Assembly: GCA_947449125.1 (NCBI GenBank)
Contig: CANFQR010000009.1
Span: 1 to 17,044 of the forward strand
Direction of reading: 5' to 3'
DNA from: Bacteroidota bacterium
GTDB taxonomy: Bacteria > Bacteroidota > Bacteroidia > B-17B0 > Aurantibacillaceae
Length of the DNA stretch: 17,044 nt
Position 1 is the first letter of the stretch. Each line of letters starts with the position of its first letter. A program made the position numbers and the translations under genes. The notes beneath the pieces are model-generated. The model searched no databases. It had not been told where the DNA came from and worked only from the letters and a program-made list of their open reading frames with translations. Shown here piece by piece: positions 8,601 through 16,100 of the stretch.

Positions 8601-10655
8601 ACAAAAAGTGGTTGGTCTCAGGCTCATTTTCATCAATTTAAAAATGATAATTACAGATTTGTAAACTATAAAAAAACATTACGAAAATTTGTTTTTGAAA
8701 ACAACAAGCAAAGTATTGCCTGTCGTAATGGTATACAACCCTATATTTTCCCAACTAATATAAATTTTTTCTTCAATAACATTACCATGTCTAGTTGGGG
8801 TTGTGCACCAAATGGCTGGAACTTTGCCGTGTTTGATTCAATTAGCGGCGAACCTGACGAAGTTGTAAGTGTTAATTGGCCTGCCGCGGGTGCAGGAACT
8901 TATAACAATTGCGTATGTGTAGACAATCAAATTTTATATGTTTATTCATTTGGTGCCTCAAATTATTGTGGATTTCCGAACTGGAAAACGGATATGCAAA
9001 ATTTTTTAAATGCAATTCCTCCAAATAACTATGTTTTGGCTTACACAATGGGAGCTACAATTCCTAGTTATGCAGGAATTAGCACTTACAGTAATTCGCT
9101 TTATAATGCATTTGAAAGCATAGGGGCTGTTAGTATTAGAAACACAGTAGATACTGTTCCTTATATTTTATTTGGTAAAAAGGGAATGTTGGCAGGCCAA
9201 GGACACGAAGTAAAAGGCACCAATAAAAAATCTATAATCACACTTAACGACAGTATTAAAACTCGTTGGAACAGTGGTCTTGTTGTATCTGAAATAATTG
9301 GACCTTCTAATAAATGGAATAGTTTACATTGGAAAGTTAAAAGTCTTGATAATAACCCGGGCGATACTACTGTTTTGAAAATTATAGGAATTAGTAATAC
9401 GGGACAAATAGATACATTAACTACATTTATTCAAGATAGCACAGATGTATTAGCACTTTATAATTATGTTAATGCCGCCACATACCCTTACATTAAACTA
9501 GCCGCATTTTTAAAAGACAATACCAACACCACTTCACCCCAAATTAAACGCTGGCAAATTATATATGACGAAGCACCAGAATGTGCGATTAATCCTCTAA
9601 AAGGCTTTGAATCAATTAATGATACCTTACAAGAAGGTGATGAAGTAACTTTTAAATTTCCTATTGAAAATATTGGGATGAAAAATTTTAAAGACAGTTT
9701 GGTTGTTACCTACTGGATTGAAGATAACAACAGAAACAAAACGCCTTTACCTCAAAAGATGAAATCAAAACCATTTATTCCGGGACAGGTTTTTATTGAT
9801 ACAGTTAAAGTAAATAGTTATCAGTTGGCAGGAAATAATGCACTTTGGTTATACGTAAATCCATTATCTAATTCTAAATATCAAAAAGAACAAACTCAAT
9901 TTAATAATATCGGTAAATATAACTTTAAAGTTTTTATAGATGTTACAAATCCTTTGTTGGATGTTACGTTTGACGGAATAAGAATTTTAAATGGAGACAT
10001 TGTTTCTGCAAAACCCTCAATATTTATTACTTTAAAAGACGAAAATAAATTTTTAGCATTAAACGATACAAGTTCATTTAGTGTATTTATTCAAGCGCCA
10101 AATCAAGGAACACCACAACGCATTTATTTTGCACAAGGTTTACAATTTACCCCTGCTAATCTGCCAAAAAATAGTTGTAGCATAAATTATAATCCTAATT
10201 TAATAATAGACGGTAAATACACATTAATTGTTCAGGCAAAAGACAGAAGTAAGAATAATTCGGGCTCACAGGATTATAAAATACAATTTGAAATTAATAA
10301 TAAACCAACTATTACAAATGTGCTCAATTACCCTAACCCTTTTAGCAGTAATACAAAATTTGTTTTTACACTAACTGGAAGCGAAATACCGGAAGTTTTC
10401 ACTATACAAATTATGACCATTACAGGAAAAATTGTAAGAGAAATTCAAAAATCTGAGTTAGGTAATTTACATATCGGTCGAAACATTACAGATTATGCCT
10501 GGGATGGAAAAGACGAATTTGGTGATAAGCTTGCAAACGGAGTTTATTTATATAAAATTGTTACAAAATTAAATGGTAACAATATAGATAAATCTGAAAA
10601 TTTGGCGGATAAATTTTTCGTGAAAGATTTTGGAAAAATGGTTTTAATGAGATAG
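5640..10655 (+). CDS. porU2: PorU2-like C25 cysteine protease, putative T9SS sortase, multidomain
   Basis: Putative cell-surface sortase that removes sorting domains from T9SS cargo. Signal peptide 1-20 (ISTIAQ). Layout in approximate residues: PorU-type N-terminal region 25-400 (KFPIFKEGVYRIDSATL); gingipain-type C25 domain 415-768 with His640 (NFFGHGSEQGF) and Cys670 (VVANSCYSG) as the catalytic pair, ending LHGDPSLKI; CARDB-like beta domain 771-882; FN3-like segment 890-985 (VYFWRVS); ILEI/FAM3-like domain about 1040-1185; unrecognised beta-rich region 1210-1320; second CARDB-like domain 1316-1435; Ig-like domain 1441-1545; and a FlgD-like/type A C-terminal domain from NYPNPF (1563-1568), similar to T9SS sorting domains. 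At 1671 residues it is longer than classical PorU (roughly 1100-1300). Start ATG overlaps the porV2 stop. The C25 assignment is firm; the sortase role is inferred from family and pairing. Confidence 0.83.
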   Translation: MKKLLGLCIICFFAISTIAQTQSNEWIKYNQQYFKFPIFKEGVYRIDSATLSNYFDLTNINPKNFQLFFKGKENRLFINGESDNKINMGDYIEFYANPVMGDVDSLVYTDIAYVPNPYKGLFNDTIYAFLTLNDLTNNKRFLLETDTNSVAYPLGNFFYSEKIFTGGSSYNSVIEFVFDASDPRYTQAEGKGIAFNNGGSLNSGFSGLKTFTATNLPTKISINLSGFSIDATSPKDHQIKTYYSNQNGTNVLLNDTVFKGYAPIRKTYTIGSQNLNNNSNIILSGIASASLGSITNSNMLHFVSLFYPQMPDLNNNNFTKLFVDDIATSNKTFFNFSNFNLSNSTNVMFYDITNGKKIITKIANSNVRVVIPNAFGRKLCVMSSEFAVINISSMKKVNQTGYFTNFKNLPSTNPFVLIYHKNLLTGAMNYKSYRQSVAGGSYNVIDADVNELYEQFSYGINKHPIAIKNFCKYLKDSLSSPPKYIFIIGKAVKNDALSNSTQSLNLVPTMGIPSSDNLLTSVLSSSNTNSFAPEIPIGRLAALTNSEVANYLAKVQQHETSGPADWKKRVLHFVGGAEASLTNALSAFMSGYESIIKDTLFGAEVFTFKKNTTAPIQTAISDSIISIISNGSALINFFGHGSEQGFDQAIDDPEVYNNTGKYPFVVANSCYSGNIHIPGRQSVSEKFVFSNQKGSIGFLATTSYGFIGSLNSYNNYFYQALAKTKYNKGIGDIVKETAFNNSSAFDILTQITSLDMTLHGDPSLKISVGDFPDYQLNNNDVIFNTKKYTDSLGITIKYKNTGKAIKDSILIKVERYFANGDSALFYKKVITPLFKDSIWFFTPVDFNRGIGLNKFKVKIDEFNEIVESIETNNSTIGTVDIFIQGGDIVPVYPYKYAIVPKTNSIILKASTTDPFAPSGNYKFQLDTNDTFINPIQTALISSKGGVVEWNVNLPFADSTVYFWRVSKDSSSPASPYFWRESSFQTIGTKSGWSQAHFHQFKNDNYRFVNYKKTLRKFVFENNKQSIACRNGIQPYIFPTNINFFFNNITMSSWGCAPNGWNFAVFDSISGEPDEVVSVNWPAAGAGTYNNCVCVDNQILYVYSFGASNYCGFPNWKTDMQNFLNAIPPNNYVLAYTMGATIPSYAGISTYSNSLYNAFESIGAVSIRNTVDTVPYILFGKKGMLAGQGHEVKGTNKKSIITLNDSIKTRWNSGLVVSEIIGPSNKWNSLHWKVKSLDNNPGDTTVLKIIGISNTGQIDTLTTFIQDSTDVLALYNYVNAATYPYIKLAAFLKDNTNTTSPQIKRWQIIYDEAPECAINPLKGFESINDTLQEGDEVTFKFPIENIGMKNFKDSLVVTYWIEDNNRNKTPLPQKMKSKPFIPGQVFIDTVKVNSYQLAGNNALWLYVNPLSNSKYQKEQTQFNNIGKYNFKVFIDVTNPLLDVTFDGIRILNGDIVSAKPSIFITLKDENKFLALNDTSSFSVFIQAPNQGTPQRIYFAQGLQFTPANLPKNSCSINYNPNLIIDGKYTLIVQAKDRSKNNSGSQDYKIQFEINNKPTITNVLNYPNPFSSNTKFVFTLTGSEIPEVFTIQIMTITGKIVREIQKSELGNLHIGRNITDYAWDGKDEFGDKLANGVYLYKIVTKLNGNNIDKSENLADKFFVKDFGKMVLMR

Positions 10656-10694
10656 TTTAAATTACAATCGTCTTTTTTAAGGTCTAATACATTT

Positions 10695-11915
10695 TTATTT
10701 ATTTCTTTTATTATTAAAACGCAGTTTAGTTTTATTTCCGAATTGTTTTGTCTTTTTAATCACTGCTGTGGGGTTGTATTCCGGACCAATTCCTAACTCT
10801 TCCGGTAGTGGAATTTTTGAAACATCAAATCCCATTAGGGATTCTATTCTTCCAAACTTTGCTTGGTCGTACTGATTAATAAACGTGATAGCTACACCTG
10901 CCCTTGACGCTCTCGCTGTTCGACCTATTCTATGTATATAATCTTCCGGGTCTCCAGGCGCATCATAATTAACTACTAGACTAATTCCATCCACATCAAT
11001 TCCCCTCGATAAAATATCTGTACCTATTAAAACCCGTAATTTTTTTGCTTTAAATTCACGCATAATTTCTTCACGCTCAGATTGTTCTAAATCAGAATGA
11101 AATGCTTTAATTGACCCGTTAATAGATCTTAAAACCTTCTCTAATTGTTTAACATTTTCTTTTGTTGAAGAAAAAATAATTACAGACTGGTAATCATCAT
11201 TTTTCAGAATACTTTTTAATAATGCTTCTTTTTGATTATCATAAACCAGATAAGCTTGTTGAACTATTCCTTCTGCCGGTTTACTAATAGCTATATTGAT
11301 TTGTTCGGGATTATTGGAAATTTCTTTTGCCAATAACCTCATTTTTGGCGGCATGGTTGCAGAAAATAAAATGGTTTGTCTTTTTTTAGGTAAGTAACTT
11401 ATGATTGATTTTATTTCGTCAAAAAAACCCATGTCTAGCATTCTGTCTGCTTCGTCTAACACAAGATGTTGCAAATATTCAAATTTAATATCTCCGGCCT
11501 GAAGCAAGGAAATTAAACGTCCTGGTGTTGCTACAACAATATCTACCCCTTCTTTCAAAGCGCGTTTTTGTTTCTCCCAGGCCATTCCGTCACTTCCTCC
11601 ATAAATTGCCATCGACCCAACAGAGCAAAAATAACCCATCCCATCTATTTGCTGATCAATTTGAATAACTAATTCTCTTGTTGGTGCTATAATTAAGGTA
11701 TTTAAATGCCTTGTTGGCGCATGAATAATATGATTAATAATTGGTAAAAGATAAGCTGCTGTTTTTCCTGTTACGGTTTGTGCGCAGGCAATAAGATCTT
11801 TATTATCTGTAATAACTGGTATTGCTTGTTCCTGTATTGGAGTGGGTTGTTTATATCCCATGCTATATAAGCCTTCTAATAAAGCATTGTCAAAATTAAA
11901 ATTGTCAAAAGTCAA
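10695..11915 (-). CDS. DEAD-box ATP-dependent RNA helicase (RhlE-like) with altered Walker A
   Basis: RNA helicase of the RhlE-like group, acting in ribosome assembly or mRNA remodelling in the cytoplasm. All core motifs are seen in order: Q motif GYKQPTPIQEQ (20-30), motif I at 45-52, PTREL (78-82), TPGRL (130-134), DEAD (154-157), SAT (185-187), IIFSST (246-251), GTDILSRGIDV (298-308) and HRIGRTAR (328-335). Motif I reads AQTVTGKT instead of AQTGTGKT: Val48 is encoded by GTA at 11772-11774 (minus strand), one base from GGA. The first glycine of the P-loop is therefore missing, while Lys51 and Thr52 remain. The chain ends in a short basic tail (KTKLRFNNKRNK), as in many RhlE-like proteins. 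Converges with porU2 (39 bases between) with no strong hairpin. Confidence 0.92.
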   Translation of the reverse strand: MTFDNFNFDNALLEGLYSMGYKQPTPIQEQAIPVITDNKDLIACAQTVTGKTAAYLLPIINHIIHAPTRHLNTLIIAPTRELVIQIDQQIDGMGYFCSVGSMAIYGGSDGMAWEKQKRALKEGVDIVVATPGRLISLLQAGDIKFEYLQHLVLDEADRMLDMGFFDEIKSIISYLPKKRQTILFSATMPPKMRLLAKEISNNPEQINIAISKPAEGIVQQAYLVYDNQKEALLKSILKNDDYQSVIIFSSTKENVKQLEKVLRSINGSIKAFHSDLEQSEREEIMREFKAKKLRVLIGTDILSRGIDVDGISLVVNYDAPGDPEDYIHRIGRTARASRAGVAITFINQYDQAKFGRIESLMGFDVSKIPLPEELGIGPEYNPTAVIKKTKQFGNKTKLRFNNKRNK

Positions 11916-12085
11916 AAGAATATTTATTAATTTATTATATAGCTAAGTTACACTTTAAAAAATAAAATACATGATTTAAATTTTTATTGGTTACTCATAA
12001 AAAACATTATCTCTATAACGTAATATTTCTCTGGATTATAAATTATTATGTAACAAAACTCACACAAAATTATTTTGAATCAGAT

Positions 12086-12093
12086 TATCTTTG
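12086..12093 (+). promoter_or_regulatory. Candidate Bacteroidota -7 promoter box (TATCTTTG) for the DUF983-trxA unit
   Basis: The octamer matches the Bacteroidota sigma-ABfr -7 consensus TAnnTTTG at every fixed base. It ends 25 bases before the preferred ATG at 12119, leaving room for a short leader. I see no good -33 TTG element at the usual distance. In DNA this AT-rich a chance match is possible. Confidence 0.4.
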
Positions 12094-12118
12094 TAATGTA
12101 AATTGTTATTTAGAAATC

Positions 12119-12517
12119 ATGATTATAGTTAATATATTATATTCTATGTTATTGAACAAGTGTTCAAGATGCCATAAAGGAGATGTTTTTGTTTCTAAAA
12201 ATCCTTATGACTTTAAGAACATGTTTAATGTTCTTAAAACTTGTAGCCATTGTAATCTTATTTATGAAAGGGAACCAAGTTTTTTTTACGGCGCTATGTA
12301 TGTGTCTTATGCTATTTCCTCGGGTTGGTTTATTTTATGGTATGCCTTAGAAAATTTTGTTTTAAACTGGGAAACCATGCACTTTGCTTTATTTGTGACC
12401 GGTTTTGTTATTGTCGTTTCGCCTTTAACATTACGTTGGTCAAGATTAATTTGGTTAAATTTCTTTTTTAAGTATAAAAAAGAATACAATCAAAATCCTG
12501 AAAAAAATATTGGTTAA
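12119..12517 (+). CDS. DUF983 family small membrane protein with zinc-ribbon-like N-terminus
   Basis: Function unknown. The family is common in Bacteroidota and Alphaproteobacteria. I take ATG at 12119 as the start, giving 132 residues, the usual family size. An open frame extends back to a TTG at 11987, but the extra 44 residues do not resemble the family and the candidate promoter lies inside them. In the 132-residue form, Cys15/Cys18 (NKCSRCHKGDVF) and Cys42/Cys45 (KTCSHC) form two CxxC knuckles, a likely metal site. The signature YEREPSFFYGAMYVSYA follows and leads into the first membrane helix. A second helix spans MHFALFVTGFVIVVSPLTL, ending in an aromatic and basic tail. Thioredoxin starts 26 bases after the stop, so the two probably form one transcript. 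Confidence 0.85.
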   Translation: MIIVNILYSMLLNKCSRCHKGDVFVSKNPYDFKNMFNVLKTCSHCNLIYEREPSFFYGAMYVSYAISSGWFILWYALENFVLNWETMHFALFVTGFVIVVSPLTLRWSRLIWLNFFFKYKKEYNQNPEKNIG

Positions 12518-12543
12518 TATCATTATAACTTAAAAAAATAAAC

Positions 12544-12840
12544 ATGAGTAGTTTTAGTTCATTAATAAATTCTGATAAACCTGTTTTAATAGATTTTTTT
12601 GCAGAATGGTGCGGGCCATGCAAAACAATGAGTCCAATTTTAAAAGAAACTAAATCAAAACTAGGTGATAAAATCACAATCATTAAAATTGATATCGATA
12701 AAAATCCTGAAGCAGCAGCTGCTTATCAAGTAAGAAGTGTACCAACTTTAATGATTTTTAAAAACGGGAAACAACTCTGGAAACAATCCGGCATTGTTCC
12801 TTCTAACGAACTTATAAATCTGTTTAATCAATTTCAGTAA
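12544..12840 (+). CDS. Short thioredoxin family protein
   Basis: Cytoplasmic thiol-disulfide oxidoreductase. The active site EWCGPC places the redox cysteines at 23 and 26, and the cis-proline loop RSVPTLMIF has Pro67. Asp17 in VLIDFF and the segment IDIDKNPEAAAAYQV are classic thioredoxin. At 98 residues it lacks most of the first strand and helix of the 105-109 residue E. coli type; the same short form is common in Bacteroidota, so this looks like a subfamily trait and not a truncation. No signal peptide. It follows the DUF983 gene and ends at a strong hairpin terminator. Canonical trxA is possible, but I leave the symbol blank because these genomes usually carry several paralogues. Confidence 0.93.
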   Translation: MSSFSSLINSDKPVLIDFFAEWCGPCKTMSPILKETKSKLGDKITIIKIDIDKNPEAAAAYQVRSVPTLMIFKNGKQLWKQSGIVPSNELINLFNQFQ

Positions 12841-12860
12841 ATATAAATTCAGATTTTATT

Positions 12861-12890
12861 AAAAAAGAGAGGGAAATACCTCTCTTTTTT
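12861..12890. terminator. Bidirectional intrinsic terminator between trx and the giant surface protein gene
   Basis: A perfect 12-base inverted repeat: left arm 12861-12872 (AAAAAAGAGAGG), loop GAAATA 12873-12878, right arm 12879-12890 (CCTCTCTTTTTT). The GC-richer core sits next to the loop and both arms end in an A/T run, so each strand gives a hairpin with a U tract. It lies 20 bases past the thioredoxin stop and 10 bases past the stop of the minus-strand gene, so it can serve both converging genes. Confidence 0.92.
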
Positions 12891-12900
12891 AATTTTTAAA

Positions 12901-13176
12901 TTACTTTATTAGCATTATCTGGCCCGTATACTCTTTTGGTTTAGCATTAGAGAAGGAAGCGATTATTTTCCAAATATAAACGTCATTTTTACATAATACC
13001 CCTCCAAACGTTCCGTCCCAACCTTCTGTAAATTCGTTAGATTCAAATAATTTTTGTCCCCAACGGTCAAATACCATTAAATTATATTTCGAGATTCCTC
13101 TTCCTTTTGGTAAAAACACATCATTTTTACCATCGTAATTTGGGGTAAAAGCATTCGGAACATATAATGAATGATC
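12901..13176 (-). other. T9SS type B sorting domain (CHU_C, gliding-motility-associated C-terminal domain)
   Basis: The last 91 residues match this domain class: VPNAFTPNYDGKNDVFLP, then YNLMVFDRWGQKLFES, EGWDGTFGG, NDVYIWKI and the closing EYTGQIMLIK. Such a domain directs export through the T9SS outer-membrane translocon. Type B domains are generally kept apart from type A domains and are often served by PorP/SprF-like partners; none is seen inside the window. Confidence 0.93.
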
Positions 13177-16100
13177 TTCGTTTACATTTATTACCTGAAT
13201 GATGGTATCAGAACATCCTAATTTATTTTTTACAACAAGCGCCACCGGATAATTTCCAGCTTGTTCAAATAAATACGACGTGTTTGCTTGATTACTTATA
13301 TAACCATTATTATTTATAAAATACCAATTCCAACTTACATTCGCATTACCTGTAGAGGTATTTGTGAAAGAAATAGGTTCTATTCCTTCAATCGGGTTTA
13401 TTGGTGAGTAAATAAAGTTAGCAACCGGCGATTCATAAGCCTTTATGGTAAATGTGGCTGTATTTGAACATCCATTGGCATCTGAGAACAAGGCGCCAAC
13501 TGTATAGCTCCCTGCCTTGTTTAAACAATAACTTAAGGTTGGTGTAAATACCGTTTGATTATTTACTTGCCATACTGTATTTACTATTGGCGAACCTACA
13601 GTGCTTACGCTAAAATTAGCACAGAACGGAACGCAACTATTTTTTCCGTCTCTAACCAATATTCCCGCAGGTAAAGGGTTTATAATTATTGAAGTGCTTG
13701 CAGTGCCTATACATCCAAAGGCATCCGTTACACTTAAATTGTATGTACCGGTTTGAGCAGTTGTATTAGCTGTAAATGTAGCATTGGAAACATTGGAACT
13801 GAATCCTATCGGACCTGTCCATTGGTATACTGAATAACCTGGATTTGTTTGTAAATTAACTGGTGTATACACGCAAGCCTGCGCTGAAGAGGTTATCGTC
13901 GGAACAGGCAATGGTAATACAGTTACTGTGTTAATTGCTGTATTTGTACATGTTGCCTGTGAGCCTATTACTGTATAGGTGGTGGTTACTGTCGGATTAG
14001 CGGTTACATTTATTGCTGTTGTACTGCTTAGTGCAATGTTAGGTAACCAGGTATATGTCGTTGCTCCACTTGCACTTAATGATACAGAATTCCCAAAACA
14101 AATGTATGGGTTTACAGGACTTATTGTTATGGTTGGATTAGGTACTACATTGGCTATACCTGCTTGTGTTTGGCTATTACAACCTGCTGAACTGCCTATT
14201 ACATTATAAATGGTTGTAACAGTTGGATTGGCTGTTACCTGAGGTCCGCTAGTGGTATTCAAACCTATTGACGGTGACCAGGTATAGGTATTGGATCCAC
14301 TGGCATTTAACACTACACTTGTGCCTGCACACATACTGCCTGAGGTAACTGATATTGTTGGGTTTGGTACCGCATTAACTGTGAAGGTGGCTGTGTTTGA
14401 ACATGTGCCTACTGTTCCGGTAACTGTAACTGTTCCTACTGCTGCGCCATTACTTGATGTACCTATAATTACCGGGCCATTTAAAGTATTAGGCATTAAA
14501 CCACTTATTGGCCCCCAAGTATAGGTATTAGCTCCACTAGCTGTAAGAGTTACATTATTGGGTGAACCATTAAAATTGTTCATACATAACGTCGGACTGC
14601 TTGAGGTTATATTTACAACTGGTAAGTTTATTACTGTGACAGTAACAGAAGCTAAATTAGTACATGTTGCCTGTGAACCTAAAATATTATACGTTGTGGT
14701 AATTGTTGGATTAGCTATGGTATTAGCTAAATTAGAAGAGCTTAATCCTATGCTTGGCGTCCAAGTATAATCCGTGGCACCACTTGCTGTTAATGATATG
14801 TTTTTACCAAAACAAATAAATGGGTTAGCAGGAGTTATTACAACCGTTGGATTAGGAACCACAGTGGCTGTACCGCTTTGGGTTTGACTATTACAACCGG
14901 CTGTACTGCCTATCACATTGTAAATTGAGGTTCCTAATGGATTAGCTATAACTTGTGGACCATTAACAACATTTAAAGCATTGGATGGTGACCAAGTATA
15001 AGTACTGGCTCCACTGGCATTTAATACCACACTCGTTCCTGCACACATACTGCCTGATATTACTGAGATTGTTGGGTTAGGAACTGCATTAACCGTAAAG
15101 GTGGCTATGTTAGTACAGTTCCCTACAGAACCTACAACAGTTACTACACCATTTGTTGATCCGTTGCTTGATGTGCCTGTTATGATTGAGCCATTTAATG
15201 TATTAGTAATTAAACCACTTATTGGGCCCCATGTGTAGGTGTTGGCGCCACTAGCTGTAAAGGATACTATATTAGGTGAACCATTGTAATTGTTCATACA
15301 TAACGTCGGACTGCTTGATGATATCGTTACTACCGGTAATGGTAATACCGATACTGTTACAGAGGCTAAATTGGTACACGTGGCTTGTGAGCCTAAAATA
15401 TTATACGTTGTGGTTAGGGTTGGATTGGCTGAGGTTAAAGAGGTATTGGTTGAGCTTAATGCCGTTGATGGCGTCCAGGTATAATCCGTGGCACCACTTG
15501 CAGTTAATGAAATCGTTTCGCCAAAACAAATCACCGGGTTAGCAGGACTTATAACTACAGTTGGATTCGGCACAACCGTTGCTGTTCCGGTTTCTGTTTG
15601 GCTATTACAGCCTGCTGTACTACCTATCACATTATAAATAGTTGTATTGTTCGGACTGGCTATTACTTGTGAACCATTCGTGATATTCAAACCCAAGGAT
15701 GGGGACCATGTATAAGTATTAGCGCCATTGGCATTTAAGACCACACTCGTTCCTGCACACATACTACCTGATGTTACTGATATTGTTGGGTTTACTATTG
15801 CATTAACCGTAAAGGTGGCTATGTTAGTACAGTTCCCTACTGAGCCGACAACGGTTACTATACCATTTAATGCACCATTACTTGATGTCCCTATAATGGT
15901 TGAGCCATTTAATGTATTAGCTGTTAAACCATTTATTGGTCCCCATGTATATGTATTAGCTCCATTTGCTGTAAAGGATACCGTATTAGGTGAACCATTG
16001 TAATTGTTCATACATAATGTCGGACTGCTTGATGATATCGTTACTACTGGTAAAGATATTACTGCTATTGAAAATGTTGATGTGTTTAAACAGCCTAATG

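Noticed and set aside
12065..12072. CAAAATTA, the reverse complement of TAnnTTTG, as a promoter for the helicase
   Set aside because: It would give a leader of about 140 bases, has no -33 partner that I can see, and such octamers occur by chance in DNA this AT-rich.
12307..12683. Minus-strand frames across the DUF983 and thioredoxin genes
   Set aside because: Overlapped by two well-supported plus-strand genes; no family features.
12544..12840. Thioredoxin as a truncated pseudogene because of its 98-residue length
   Set aside because: Active-site cysteines, cis-proline and the C-terminal helix are intact, and the short form is common in Bacteroidota.
13906..16047. CRISPR array or insertion-sequence repeats
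   Set aside because: The unit is 714 bases, in frame, coding throughout and without spacers, terminal inverted repeats or a transposase.
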